Positions 41,358 to 50,768 of a stretch of DNA of 64,000 nucleotides are shown in pieces. The stretch is from NCBI RefSeq assembly GCF_000426445.1, contig NZ_KE384526.1, forward strand, positions 414,279-478,278. Direction: 5' to 3'. The translations under genes were made by a program, and so were the position numbers. How positions within the stretch are numbered: the first letter of the stretch is position 1; every line of letters begins with the position of its first letter. The notes beneath the pieces are model-generated. The model had not been told where the DNA came from. It made no database searches and was given only the letters and a program-made list of their open reading frames with translations. This stretch comes from Brevibacterium album DSM 18261. GTDB taxonomy: Bacteria; Actinomycetota; Actinomycetes; Actinomycetales; Brevibacteriaceae.

Positions 41358-42671
41358 TCATCCCGCCCAGCGGGGCGTCGCGGACACCATACCCGCCTTC
41401 CGCGCCCGCGTCACCACGTCCGGCAGCACGGCGAGCAGCCGGTCGACCTCCTCGACCGTGGTGTCCGGGCCCAGGCTGAAGCGCTGCGTGGAGCGCGCCT
41501 CGTCCTCGGAGAAGCCGCATGCCATGAGCACGTGCGAGGGCCGGGAGACGCCTGCCTGGCACGCCGAGCCGGTCGAGGTGGCGAAGCCCGCCATGTCCAG
41601 CAGGTACAGCAGGGAATCGCCCTCGCAGCCGGGGAAGACCGCATGTGCGTTCGCCGGCAGGCGCACTGGCCGGTCTTCGCGTCGGCCCGCCGCCTTCGGC
41701 TCCGCCGGCCGGTCCGCCTCCGAGGACTCCCCCTCGCACACGCCCGAGGCGTCCGGCGCCTCCCACGGCCCCGTCACCACCGCGTCCGGCACCGTCCGCG
41801 CGATGCCCGCCAGCAGCCGGTCGCGCAGCCGGGCCATGCGTTCGACGGTGCCGTCCGTGAGATGGTCCCGTGCCGCCTCGGCCGCGGCGGCGAATGCCGT
41901 GGCCCCGGCGACATCGAGTGTGCCGGAACGCACACCGCGTTCCTGCCCCCCGCCGTGGAGGACCGGCACGGGTGAGAGTCCGCGATCCAGGATGAGTGCT
42001 CCCGTACCCACCGGTCCGCCGATCTTGTGCGCGGAGAGGCTCATCGCATCGACGCCCAGGGCGGCGAAGTCGAGCGGGAGCTGACCGAGCGCCTGCACCG
42101 CATCCGTGTGCACGGGGATGCCGTGGGCGTGCGCGAGGCGGACGAGCTCCGTCACGGGCTGCACCGTGCCCACCTCGTTGTTCGCGAGCATCACGGAGAC
42201 CAGGCTGGTGCGCTCAGGGGCCTCGGCGATCGCGGCGGCCGCGGCGTCGAGGTCGAGCCGGCCGGTCCGGTCGACGGGGAGCAGCACGAGCTCGGCCCGC
42301 GTCCCCCCGTACGCCTCGGACTCGAGGTGCTCGGCGGTCTCGAGGACCGCGTGGTGCTCGATCGCCGAGATGAGGACCCTGGGGCGTGCCGGCATCCCCG
42401 CGCGGACGGCGTCCCTGTTCCGGGCGGCGTGGATGCCCGTGAGCGCGAGGTTGTCGGCCTCCGTCCCGCCTGCCGTGAAGACCACCTCGGCCGGCTGGGC
42501 GCCCACGACCTCGGCGACCCGCGCCCTGGCGGACTCCATCCGCATCCGCGCGCCCTGGCCCTCGGCGTGCAGCGAAGAGGGATTCCCGCACTCACGCAGC
42601 TGGGCGGCGTAGGCGGAGAACACGGCCTCGGTCATGGGGGAGGTAGCGGCGTGGTCGAAATAGGCTCGCAC
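41358..42671 (-). CDS. Cysteine desulfurase, NifS/IscS type
   Basis: A 437-residue PLP enzyme that turns cysteine into alanine and a protein persulfide. The start is a GTG just before [11 protein letters not shown], the usual opening. The PLP Lys is in [28 protein letters not shown] and [13 protein letters not shown] are conserved. The catalytic Cys loop reads [15 protein letters not shown]. An insertion of about 35 residues ([17 protein letters not shown]) precedes it, which is unusual. Next to mnmA it most likely supplies sulfur for tRNA thiolation and perhaps for Fe-S clusters. Confidence 0.94.
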   Translation of the reverse strand: MRAYFDHAATSPMTEAVFSAYAAQLRECGNPSSLHAEGQGARMRMESARARVAEVVGAQPAEVVFTAGGTEADNLALTGIHAARNRDAVRAGMPARPRVLISAIEHHAVLETAEHLESEAYGGTRAELVLLPVDRTGRLDLDAAAAAIAEAPERTSLVSVMLANNEVGTVQPVTELVRLAHAHGIPVHTDAVQALGQLPLDFAALGVDAMSLSAHKIGGPVGTGALILDRGLSPVPVLHGGGQERGVRSGTLDVAGATAFAAAAEAARDHLTDGTVERMARLRDRLLAGIARTVPDAVVTGPWEAPDASGVCEGESSEADRPAEPKAAGRREDRPVRLPANAHAVFPGCEGDSLLYLLDMAGFATSTGSACQAGVSRPSHVLMACGFSEDEARSTQRFSLGPDTTVEEVDRLLAVLPDVVTRARKAGMVSATPRWAG

Positions 42672-42756
42672 CGCCCTGATTCTACGCGGCCTCCCTGACC
42701 GCCGGCCCTCCCGCACACCCGCCTGCACCCCCGCGCTCCGCGAGAGGCCCGGCCAC

Positions 42757-42762
42757 TAGACT
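42757..42762 (+). promoter_or_regulatory. -10 box for leaderless mRNA of the 42769 gene
   Basis: TAGACT ends 6 bases before the GTG start at 42769, the ideal actinobacterial leaderless layout. Confidence 0.6.
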
Positions 42763-42768
42763 GCTGGG

Positions 42769-43119
42769 GTGATTCCCTTGCTGACGCAGGCCCTGGTGGG
42801 CTATTCCCTGGTGCTCACGATCGTGACGCTGGTGCTGGCGCTGCGCAATCGGGCCGCCGGCCGGTGGACGCTCATCGGCACCGCCGCCATGCTGCTGCTC
42901 CTGCTCGCGCAGGCCGTGGTCTCGATCGTCCTGTGGGGCCAGTCGCCGGACACGGACGGCGTGCTCTTCTTCGGCTATCTGCTCACCGCGATCGTGGTCG
43001 TGCCGCTGGCCGGAGGCTGGGCATATGCCGAGCTCAGCCGCTGGGGTCCCGCCGTCCTCGCCGTCGCAGGCGTGACGGTGGCGGTCATGATCGTCCGCAT
43101 GGACCAGATCTGGATATGA
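42769..43119 (+). CDS. Small membrane protein, unknown
   Basis: A 116-residue protein with four hydrophobic helices (about 5-22, 33-52, 64-80, 90-108) and almost no soluble part. It starts with GTG directly after a leaderless promoter and ends in a four-base overlap (ATGA) with the next gene, so the two are coupled. It is divergent from the cysteine desulfurase. No family recognised; the arrangement resembles small membrane proteins of other Actinobacteria found beside this sulfur-transfer pair. Confidence 0.75.
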   Translation: MIPLLTQALVGYSLVLTIVTLVLALRNRAAGRWTLIGTAAMLLLLLAQAVVSIVLWGQSPDTDGVLFFGYLLTAIVVVPLAGGWAYAELSRWGPAVLAVAGVTVAVMIVRMDQIWI

Positions 43120-43709
43120 GCGACGGGACTCCGGGCAGAAGGAGCGGATCGGACATGTCGGGCGAGAACGTGAGGAGCGGAGACGTGGGGAGCCGGGACC
43201 CGGCGAGCGGGAACGCGGCGCGGGAGGCCGCGACGCGCAGCGTGCGCGAGACCCGCGCGGCCGCACGCGGGGCACGCCGTGCCGAACGTCGGGCGCGCTC
43301 GCCGTACTCCGCGGTCCGCACCGGGCCCGGCCGTGCGCTCACCGCCGTCTACGGCATCCTCGCCTTCGCCGCCTCCGGCCGGGCCGCCTACCAGCTGCTG
43401 CCGCAGAACTTCTCCGCCGCGCCCTTCGCCTACACGCTCTCGGCGCTCTCGGCGGCCGTGTACATCCTCGCGACGGTGTGCCTCGTGATCGGCTCCCGCA
43501 CCTCGCACCGCATCGCGGTCGCCGCCTGCGTCTTCGAGGCCGCCGGCGTGCTCGTGGTCGGCACGCTCAGCTTCACGCACCCGGAGTACTTCGCCCATCC
43601 GAGCGTGTGGTCGATGTTCGGCGTGGGCTACGGCTTCGTCCCCCTCGTCCTGCCCTTCGTGGGCCTGTGGTGGCTGCTGCGGGTCCAGCGCACCGTGCGC
43701 GGGGCCTGA
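43116..43709 (+). CDS. Membrane protein with basic cytoplasmic head, unknown
   Basis: A 197-residue protein. Residues 1-75 are Arg/Ala/Gly-rich and cytoplasmic (RETRAAARGARRAERRARS). Four hydrophobic helices follow (about 80-95, 108-130, 137-155, 170-190). The start overlaps the stop of the preceding gene by four bases, giving a coupled pair. The end is Gln-Arg-Thr-Val-Arg-Gly-Ala. Function unknown. Confidence 0.75.
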   Translation: MSDGTPGRRSGSDMSGENVRSGDVGSRDPASGNAAREAATRSVRETRAAARGARRAERRARSPYSAVRTGPGRALTAVYGILAFAASGRAAYQLLPQNFSAAPFAYTLSALSAAVYILATVCLVIGSRTSHRIAVAACVFEAAGVLVVGTLSFTHPEYFAHPSVWSMFGVGYGFVPLVLPFVGLWWLLRVQRTVRGA

Positions 43710-43727
43710 GGCCCCGCGCACCGCCGC

Positions 43728-45401
43728 TCACTCCCCCGTCGAGGAGGAGAGCATGTACCAGCCCGGGGAGGAGACGGCGACCTCGTCGCCGTCCGTGGTC
43801 ACGAGCATGGGCTGCGAGACGTCGATGCGGATGACCGGTCCCTCGTCGTCCGTCGTCATGACCGCCTCGATCTCGTCGCCGAGGTCCACGAAGTAGTCGT
43901 CGGGGACGTTGACGGTGATCCGGCACCGCACCTCGGCGAAGCTCACCCCGCCGGCCTCGGTCGCGAGCGCGTACTGGTCGAGAGGCACCTCGTCGTAGGG
44001 GCTGCACTCGACCGCGAGATCCGTGAAGCCGGTGTCCTCGGCGCCGAGCTCGTCCACATAGGTGCGGAAGTCTTCGAAGCCGGCGGCCGCGAGATCCGGG
44101 GCCCCGTCCGGGACCGTGCCGGTCTGCAAGTACTCCACGGCACCGGCGACGGTCGCGTCCGCGGCCTCCCGATGGGCCTCGGGCGCCTCCTCGACCGCGC
44201 CCCGCTCGTCGGCGAGGACCGTGGGCACGGCCTCGGGCGGCACGTACACGGACTGCGCGACCGTCCACTCCTCCGCCGCCGAGGCCCGTGTCACCAGCAT
44301 CGCCTCCGCCGCGTCGATCTCCTCGTCCTGCGGAGTGGCGAAGGCCATGAACCACAGGGGGTACGACTCGAACACGGGACCGCCCGCGCGCACGTCCGTG
44401 TAGGCGGCCGCGCCCAGCGTCGTGTCGCCGTACTCGGCGATGAGCATCTCCGCGCGGGTGCGCTCGAGCAGGGGGCCGGTCTGCACCGTCTCGAGCGCCT
44501 CGGGGTTCTCCTGCAGGGCCGCGTCGAGCCGCTCGGAATAGGAGGCGAGGAACGTCCCGGGCTGTCCCGGCTGGACGGCCGGGCGCTCGTAGGGCGAGAG
44601 CTCCGGCCGGGTGGGCTGCGGGAAGTCCGCGCCGCAGCCGGCGAGCACGAGGGCGCCGATGCTCACACCGGCCATGCCTGTGACCGAGCGGCGCAGTCGT
44701 CCCCGCTCGCGCCTCGGCGTCCTGCCTCCGGGGAGACCCCCGGAGGCCTGCGCCGAGGAGGGCCGCCCTCTCCTGCCCTGCGATTTCGGCCGGGGCCGGA
44801 AGCGGCTGAACCAGCTGCGCAGGAACGCGAATGCGGCCAGGCCCAGCAGCGCCGCCGCGCCGGCGAAGCCGAGCATGGCCATCCCGAGCACCTTCCCCAC
44901 CTGCATCGACAGGGTGATCTGCGCGCCCGCGAGGCTGCCGTCCTCCGCCGCGGGCGTCACGACGATCATGTGCGGCTCCGCGTCGAGATCGAAGGAGCGG
45001 CTCACGGTCGTGCCCGTGTCCGCGTCCGTCCACCAGTCGCGCTCCGGTGCGGGTGCCGGCGGGGCGGGCTCGCCGGCGATGAGCCGGTGGTGAGCCGTCC
45101 GGGGGAAGTCCACGTCCGTGATCTCCTCGTGTGCCACCCCGGTGAGGTAGTCGTCGACGTCCACACCGTTGGCGGTGCCCATGAACAGCTCCTGGTCCGA
45201 GGTGACGGTCAGCGTCGCCTCCGTGTGCTCGAAGGGCACGATCGCCTCATCGAGCACCAGCGCGTATGCGCCCTCGCTCACCTCGAACGCGTCCGTGGTC
45301 ATCACCTTCTCCGTGCCGACCACGGAGATCGCGGACACGGACAGTCCCGCCAGGACGAGGCCGCACAGGGCGCAGACCGCGCCGATCGCCACTCGGATCA
45401 T
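43728..45401 (-). CDS. Envelope protein with internal lipobox-like segment (paralog-like A)
   Basis: A 557-residue protein. An N-terminal helix (about 4-28) is followed by an outer domain, then a second helix (about 165-195) and a strongly basic stretch (RPRPKSQGRRGR, RRERGRLRR). A third hydrophobic stretch then ends IGALVLAGCGADFPQP, which looks like a lipoprotein signal in mid-chain, and a 300-residue outer domain follows. The gene could be an ancestral fusion of a membrane protein and a lipoprotein. The same layout appears in 46478-48202, on the other side of a thioredoxin gene. No family assigned. It is the last gene of the block and converges on 43116-43709. Confidence 0.7.
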   Translation of the reverse strand: MIRVAIGAVCALCGLVLAGLSVSAISVVGTEKVMTTDAFEVSEGAYALVLDEAIVPFEHTEATLTVTSDQELFMGTANGVDVDDYLTGVAHEEITDVDFPRTAHHRLIAGEPAPPAPAPERDWWTDADTGTTVSRSFDLDAEPHMIVVTPAAEDGSLAGAQITLSMQVGKVLGMAMLGFAGAAALLGLAAFAFLRSWFSRFRPRPKSQGRRGRPSSAQASGGLPGGRTPRRERGRLRRSVTGMAGVSIGALVLAGCGADFPQPTRPELSPYERPAVQPGQPGTFLASYSERLDAALQENPEALETVQTGPLLERTRAEMLIAEYGDTTLGAAAYTDVRAGGPVFESYPLWFMAFATPQDEEIDAAEAMLVTRASAAEEWTVAQSVYVPPEAVPTVLADERGAVEEAPEAHREAADATVAGAVEYLQTGTVPDGAPDLAAAGFEDFRTYVDELGAEDTGFTDLAVECSPYDEVPLDQYALATEAGGVSFAEVRCRITVNVPDDYFVDLGDEIEAVMTTDDEGPVIRIDVSQPMLVTTDGDEVAVSSPGWYMLSSSTGE

Positions 45402-45411
45402 CGCCGCCGCC

Positions 45412-46389
45412 TCAGAACAGGGCGCGCATGAGGCGGCCCCGGGCCTTCACCACACGGGCGTCCGCGACTCCCACGATCTCGAACAGGTCCAGCAGGCGCA
45501 GACGCAGCCGCTCCCGCTCCTCGGGCGCTGCCGTCGGCAGGAGTCCCAGCAGGCGGGAGAAGGCGGCTTCCGCATCCCCGCGCGCAAGCTCTGCATCGGC
45601 GGCCGCGAGTGCCGCGTCCACGTCTTTCGGATCCGCCTCCGCTGCGGCGAGCGCGTCCTCGGGAGCCGTCTCCGCCGTCCGCTTGAGCAGGGCGACGCGG
45701 GCGAGGCCGAGCTTCGCATCCTCGTCCGCGGGGGCTTCCGCGAGTGCCGCGCGGTAGAGCTCCTCGGCCCGGTCGAGTTCGCCGGCCTCGATCGCGGCGA
45801 GCGCCTCGGGATGGGCCGGCCCCGCGTCCTCCTCAGGTGTCCCGCCTGCGGGGACTGCGATCCGGTCGAGGCCCTGCTGTGCGGCCACGGCGACGACCTG
45901 GTCCAGCACCTGGCGGACCTGCGCCTCCGGCTGCGCGCCCTGGAAGAGCGGGGCCGGCTGGCCGGCGAGGAGGGCGACGACGGTCGGGATCGACTGGACC
46001 CCGAAGGCCTGCTGGATGCGAGGGTTCGCGTCCACGTCGATCTTCGCGAGCACCACCCGCCCTCCATAGGACTCGATGACGCGCTCGAGCACGGGCGAGA
46101 GCTGCTTGCACGGCCCGCACCATTCGGCCCAGAGGTCGATGACGACGGGCACCTGCGAGGACAGCTGGACGAGGGATTCGAACTGCGCCTCGTCCACGTC
46201 GAAGACCAGGCCGGGCACCTCGACGGCGTTCGGCGGGAGGGCTCCTGTGCCGCCCGCGGCTGCTCCGCCCGCTCCCTCGGCGGCCGGGTGGGAGCGGCCG
46301 CGGACCGCCGAGAGGTCGAGCCCCTGCGGTGCGTCCGCGCCCTGCTGTGCGTGCGGGTCCTGTCCCAGAGGGCCGGGAGTCTGGCTCAC
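45412..46389 (-). CDS. Thioredoxin-domain protein with C-terminal TPR-like helices, CnoX/YbbN-like
   Basis: A 325-residue protein. Residues 60-165 form a thioredoxin domain with active-site WAEWCGPCKQL (Cys91 and Cys94) and cis-Pro in FGVQSIPTVVAL. The last 140 residues are helical repeats (AIEAGELDRAEELYRAALAE) as in the redox co-chaperone CnoX/YbbN. The start is taken as GTG at 46389, since AGGAGG lies 10 bases before it; an ATG three codons upstream is only 1 base from that site. It has no signal peptide, so it should act in the cytoplasm, although it lies between two envelope-protein genes. Confidence 0.85.
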   Translation of the reverse strand: MSQTPGPLGQDPHAQQGADAPQGLDLSAVRGRSHPAAEGAGGAAAGGTGALPPNAVEVPGLVFDVDEAQFESLVQLSSQVPVVIDLWAEWCGPCKQLSPVLERVIESYGGRVVLAKIDVDANPRIQQAFGVQSIPTVVALLAGQPAPLFQGAQPEAQVRQVLDQVVAVAAQQGLDRIAVPAGGTPEEDAGPAHPEALAAIEAGELDRAEELYRAALAEAPADEDAKLGLARVALLKRTAETAPEDALAAAEADPKDVDAALAAADAELARGDAEAAFSRLLGLLPTAAPEERERLRLRLLDLFEIVGVADARVVKARGRLMRALF

Positions 46390-46477
46390 GTGTCTCATTC
46401 CTCCTTGCGTCCGTGCCGGCCACAGCTCTGCGACCGGTGTGCGTGTGCGTCCGTCTTGTGCGGTGCGGGGCCGTCGC

Positions 46478-48202
46478 TCAGCCGAGCTCGGCGCCCGTGT
46501 AGACCTCGTTGACGCCCACCATCCTGATCTGGTCCTCGTCGCCCGCGGGCACCACCCACGTGACCACGGCGGTGGTCGTCTGCTCCAGCGGGTCGGAGGT
46601 GCTCGACTCGCCCACGATCTCACTCGCCGGTGAGGGCAGGGAGAGCGTGCCCGTGGTCGACTCGGTGCTGTCCGGCGTGATCGTCGACCGGGTCTCGACG
46701 ACGCCGGTCACGAGCGCGCTGCCGTCGGCGGTCGCCATCGCGGTGAGCTGGTCCTCACTGCCCGTGTACTCGAACTCGATCTCCGCCCCGCCGTCCTCAA
46801 GGGCATCGCGCTGCTCGGACTGGCCGCTGCGCACCCGCTCGACGAACGCGTCCTCCGCGAACACTCCCGCGGAATCGGACTCGTCGCCGCTGCTGAGCAC
46901 GTCCGCATACGCGGTCGCGACCTCGTTCGGCGGCAGCCGCAGACCCGGTTCGTCCGGCGCCAGGAGGGCGGAGCCCTCACGGGCGTCCGCGACCTCCGGC
47001 AGCTCGGCGCCCGGCTGCAGGACCGTCTGCGACCACACGGTGAAGTCCGCGCGCGCGTCCTGCTGGGTGAGGACGAGCAGCTGCGTGTCCCCGGACTCCG
47101 CATCGCGCACCACCGCACTCGTGGCCCGCGGCCACTGGTCCGTCTGCGAGGTGTGGTTCACGAGCACCTCGTCGGCGGCGACGGCCGGCGGCAGGCTCGT
47201 CTCCTCGGCGGCCTCCTTCACCTCATATGCAGCCTTCCGCTGATCGAGGAAGGGGCCCTGGGCGCGGGCGCCGAGGGCCTCGGCATCGAGGCCCTCGTCC
47301 GCAGCGGCGACCTGCTCCGCGATGCGGTTCAGCACCTCGGCGAGCTGCTCGTCCGTGACCGCGGCGGCGGGGGTCGAGGGGACGGGGGCGGGCTCCGGCT
47401 GGGGCAGCTCGGCCGGACCGCAGCCGGCCAGCGCGATGACCGGGACGATCGCGAAGGCGCTGCCCGTCTCCGCGAGCTTGCGGCGACGCTCCTGTCGCGC
47501 ACGGCGGCGCTCGGCCTCGGACCGGGAGCGCCGGATGGCGAAGAAGCCGAGCACGCCGCCTGCGAGGAGCAGGACGCCGCCGGCGATCATGAGCGGCAGG
47601 GCCCAGGGCGTCGAATCGTCCGCCGGCCAGGTGAGGGAGACCTCGGAGGCCGCCGGCTGCTCGCCGTCGGTGCCGATGACGAACGCCGTGCGGCCGGCCT
47701 CCTCGTCGAAGGTCAGCGATGCCGAGCCGGTGCCCGAGACGGTGCTCTCCCACAGATCCGCGCCCCCGGGCGCGGGGACGGTGGCGAGCTCCTCGGGGTC
47801 CGGCTGAGCGGCATCGTCCTCGGCGGCCTCGCCCTCGGCCGGCTCCTCCGGCGCGGGGGTGCCCTCGCCGCCCGTGGAGGTGACGTGCGCGAGGGTCTCC
47901 TCGTCCGCGAGCCCGGTGATCCGGGTGACGTCCGAGGCCCCGACCCAGGCGTCCGCGTTCTCCTTGGTGGTACGGGAGATCGTGATGTCCTGGTCCGGGG
48001 AGCCGGCGGTGACATCGAGTTCCGCGGGCGTGCCGTAGAGGTTGAGCACACCCGGCTCGACCACGACGACGGGCCCCGGCTCATCGAGCTGCACGCTGGC
48101 GACGAGGGTGTCCGAAGGCGCCCACACGGTCTTCTGGAGCACCCCCAGGATCCCGGTGAGGAGACCGATCACGACCAGCACGGCCGGCAGCACGTAGCGC
48201 AC
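46478..48202 (-). CDS. Envelope protein with internal lipobox-like segment (paralog-like B)
   Basis: A 574-residue protein starting with GTG. A first helix spans about 5-27. An acidic outer domain follows (EEPAEGEAAEDDAAQPDPEE), then a second helix (about 198-222) and a basic segment (RRSRSEAERRRARQERRR). A hydrophobic stretch ends VIALAGCGPAEL, again lipobox-like in mid-chain. The last 300 residues are an outer domain with VLVNHTSQTDQWPR and VTWVVPAGDEDQIR. The layout copies 43728-45401. AAGGGA lies before the start. Whether the chain is cut at the inner Cys is unknown. No family assigned. Confidence 0.7.
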   Translation of the reverse strand: MRYVLPAVLVVIGLLTGILGVLQKTVWAPSDTLVASVQLDEPGPVVVVEPGVLNLYGTPAELDVTAGSPDQDITISRTTKENADAWVGASDVTRITGLADEETLAHVTSTGGEGTPAPEEPAEGEAAEDDAAQPDPEELATVPAPGGADLWESTVSGTGSASLTFDEEAGRTAFVIGTDGEQPAASEVSLTWPADDSTPWALPLMIAGGVLLLAGGVLGFFAIRRSRSEAERRRARQERRRKLAETGSAFAIVPVIALAGCGPAELPQPEPAPVPSTPAAAVTDEQLAEVLNRIAEQVAAADEGLDAEALGARAQGPFLDQRKAAYEVKEAAEETSLPPAVAADEVLVNHTSQTDQWPRATSAVVRDAESGDTQLLVLTQQDARADFTVWSQTVLQPGAELPEVADAREGSALLAPDEPGLRLPPNEVATAYADVLSSGDESDSAGVFAEDAFVERVRSGQSEQRDALEDGGAEIEFEYTGSEDQLTAMATADGSALVTGVVETRSTITPDSTESTTGTLSLPSPASEIVGESSTSDPLEQTTTAVVTWVVPAGDEDQIRMVGVNEVYTGAELG

Positions 48203-48235
48203 GCGCGTCCCTTCGTAGAAGTCAACAACACACCG

Positions 48236-48241
48236 AGTCTA
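48236..48241 (-). promoter_or_regulatory. Candidate -10 box for the 48202 gene cluster
   Basis: TAGACT on the minus strand lies 33 bases before the GTG at 48202. It may drive the three-gene envelope/thioredoxin cluster; no -35 is evident. Confidence 0.35.
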
Positions 48242-48298
48242 GCCAAGAGCACGGACGCTTCCCTACGAGAGCGCGGTCAGCTCCCTCCGAGACTCCGG

Positions 48299-50731
48299 TC
48301 AGGACGGCTGCGCGCGCCTCCCGGCAGGGTCTTCCGCCGTCGGTCTCCTGCCGTCGGGGCGCGCAGGCCACCAGACGCGCGGGCCGAGGTCGTGCACGAG
48401 CGCCGGCACGAGGAGCGTCCGCACCGCGAAGGTGTCCAGCAGCACGCCGAAGGCCACGATGAAGGCGAGCTGCGCGAGGAACAGGATGGGGATGACGGCG
48501 AGCGCGGCGAAGGTCGCGGCGAGGACGATGCCCGCCGAGGTGATCACCCCGCCCGTCACGACCAGCCCCCGCAGCACGCCGGCGCGGGTGCCGTGCGCGA
48601 GCGTCTCCTCCCGCACCCGCGTCATGAGGAAGATGTTGTAGTCGATCCCGAGCGCCACGAGGAACACGAAGCCGTAGAGCGGGACCGCCGGATCCGCGCC
48701 CGGGAAGCCGAGCACGTGGTCGAACACGAGCGCGGAGACCCCCATCGCCGTGCCGAAGCTCAGGACCGTGGTCGCGATGAGCAGGACGGGGGCGAGCACC
48801 GACCGGAGCAGGGCCATGAGGATGAGGAGGATCACGGCGAGGACCACGGGGATGATGAGGGTGCGGTCGTGGACGGCGGCGTCGTTCGTGTCGATCGCGG
48901 TGGCAGTGACCCCGCCCACGAGCGCTCCCCCGCCGTCGGCGTGCAGCGCGGCGCGCAGCGTCCGCACCGTCTCCTCCGCCGAGGCGGAATCGGCGGCGTC
49001 CTCGAGCGTCGCCTGGAGGAGGACCTGCCCCTCCGAGACGGTGGGGGCGGGCGGCGGTCCGCCGGAGCCGCCCGGGCCAGCGGCATCGTCGGCATCGCCT
49101 GCGCCGCCGGGCCCCTCAGGACCAGCTGCGCCGCCGGACGGCCCCGCCTCCGTCACCTGCCCCTCCGCATCGAGCGGGAGGGAGCCCGAGGGCGAATCCG
49201 CTGAGCTGACCGCCACCGAGTCCACTCCCGCGGTCCGGGCGAGGACCCGCGCGGTCTGCGCGGCCCGCTCCTCGTCGACGAGCACCTGCACGGGCGAGCC
49301 CGCGCCGCCGGGGAAATGCGCGGCGAGCCGCTCCTGTCCCTCCCGCGCTTCCGAGGCGCCGAGCACGAGGTCCGACTGCGGCACGCCGTCGGCGCGCAGC
49401 TGCGGGACGAATGCGGCACCGGCGACGAGCACGAGCGCAGTGACGATCCACACGGACCGGGCGTGCCGGCCGACGAACCGCGCGGTCCGTTCCCAGAGGC
49501 CGGTGTTCTCCTCCGGAGCGGCCGCCTTCGCCGGGGCCGCCGCCCCGGCAGCCGCCCTGGGAGCTGCGACCGCCCTGGCAGGGGCTCCTGTCCTCGCAGA
49601 AGCGTCCGTCCTCCCAGCGGCGTTCTCAGCCTCCGCGGTCGGTCCCGTTTCCGCCTCCCCGCTGCCGGCCTCTCCGCCTCCTCGTGATTCCTCCCCGGCG
49701 AGGTGCGGCACACGCGGCCAGAACGCCGCGCGGCCCAGCAGTACGAGGACGGAGGGCAGGAACGTGAGCGCGGAGAGCATCGCGAAGACGATGCCGATGG
49801 CGGCGACCGGCCCCAGGGCGCTGTTGGACTTGAGATCGGAGAGCAGGAGGCAGAGCAGGCCTGCGATGACCGTGCCGCCCGAGGCGACGATGGGCTCGAG
49901 CGAGCCGCGCACGGCGGTCCGGACGGCGTCCCAGGCTCGCGCCTCATGGGCGAAGGCCTCGCGCGCACGAGCGGTGAGCAGCAGGCCGTAGTCGGTCGCC
50001 GCGCCGATCACGAGGATGAAGAGGATGCCCTGTGTCTGCCCCGAGAGCAGCAGTGCGCCCGATTTCGCCAGCCACCACACCGCGAGGAGGGCGGTGCAGA
50101 GGGCGAACATCGAGGTGCCGAGCACGGCGAAGGGCAGCAGGACGGAACGGTAGACCACGAGCAGGATGAGGAAGACCGCGGACAGCGCGACCGCCAGGAG
50201 GAGGCCGTCGATGCCGGCGAAGGCCGCACCGAGGTCCGCGGAGAAGCCCGCCGGCCCGGTGACGCGCACCTCGATGCCCGCCGGCGCCTCGGCGGTCAGC
50301 TGCTCGGACAGAACGGTCACCGCCTCGCCCGCATCCGCAGAGGCGTCGAGGGGCACGAAGGCCTGGGCGGCGCGCCCGTCCTCGGAGGGGATCGCGGGAG
50401 AGGCGCCATCCTGCACGACGGGGAGGGCCGCGGCGTCCGCGACCGCATCGCCGATCCCGGCGAGGTCGTCCTCGGAGAGCGCGCGGTCCTCCGCCGTGAA
50501 CACGACGACCGCAGGCAGTGCGTCCCCGGAGCTGAAGTCCGCGAGCCGCTCCTGCACCGCGGTCGCCTCCGCCGAGGAGGGCAGATAGGCGGTCCGGTCG
50601 TTCGAGGAAACCTCGTCGACCCTCCCGAAATAGGGCCCGCCCACGGCCGCTGCGATCAGCCAGGCGAGGACGAGGAGGGCGGGGAGGAGGACGCGCAGCC
50701 AGCCGGGGACGGCTCGGCGGTGGGAGGTCAT
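48299..50731 (-). CDS. MMPL-family RND-type transporter
   Basis: An 810-residue protein with the MMPL layout: one N-terminal helix (about 12-30), a large outer loop, five helices (about 175-335), a cytoplasmic Ala/Glu-rich insert, then a second half with the same pattern ending about residue 785. The proton-path motif GAATDYGLLLTAR and its second-half match ALGIDYNIFLMTRVREE are intact. In mycobacteria such proteins export lipids; in Micrococcales they are often linked to drug tolerance or lipid export. The gene is divergent from orn with two leaderless-type -10 boxes in the 37-base gap. Confidence 0.88.
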   Translation of the reverse strand: MTSHRRAVPGWLRVLLPALLVLAWLIAAAVGGPYFGRVDEVSSNDRTAYLPSSAEATAVQERLADFSSGDALPAVVVFTAEDRALSEDDLAGIGDAVADAAALPVVQDGASPAIPSEDGRAAQAFVPLDASADAGEAVTVLSEQLTAEAPAGIEVRVTGPAGFSADLGAAFAGIDGLLLAVALSAVFLILLVVYRSVLLPFAVLGTSMFALCTALLAVWWLAKSGALLLSGQTQGILFILVIGAATDYGLLLTARAREAFAHEARAWDAVRTAVRGSLEPIVASGGTVIAGLLCLLLSDLKSNSALGPVAAIGIVFAMLSALTFLPSVLVLLGRAAFWPRVPHLAGEESRGGGEAGSGEAETGPTAEAENAAGRTDASARTGAPARAVAAPRAAAGAAAPAKAAAPEENTGLWERTARFVGRHARSVWIVTALVLVAGAAFVPQLRADGVPQSDLVLGASEAREGQERLAAHFPGGAGSPVQVLVDEERAAQTARVLARTAGVDSVAVSSADSPSGSLPLDAEGQVTEAGPSGGAAGPEGPGGAGDADDAAGPGGSGGPPPAPTVSEGQVLLQATLEDAADSASAEETVRTLRAALHADGGGALVGGVTATAIDTNDAAVHDRTLIIPVVLAVILLILMALLRSVLAPVLLIATTVLSFGTAMGVSALVFDHVLGFPGADPAVPLYGFVFLVALGIDYNIFLMTRVREETLAHGTRAGVLRGLVVTGGVITSAGIVLAATFAALAVIPILFLAQLAFIVAFGVLLDTFAVRTLLVPALVHDLGPRVWWPARPDGRRPTAEDPAGRRAQPS

Positions 50732-50737
50732 GCGCTC

Positions 50738-50743
50738 ACGCTA
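50738..50743 (-). promoter_or_regulatory. -10 box for leaderless MMPL mRNA
   Basis: TAGCGT on the minus strand ends 6 bases before the ATG at 50731. Confidence 0.45.
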
Positions 50744-50755
50744 CTCCTGCGGGCA

Positions 50756-50761
50756 TAGGAT
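50756..50761 (+). promoter_or_regulatory. -10 box for leaderless orn mRNA
   Basis: TAGGAT ends 7 bases before the ATG at 50769; only 12 bases separate it from the opposing -10 box of the MMPL gene, so the two promoters may compete. Confidence 0.5.
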
Positions 50762-50768
50762 CGAGACC

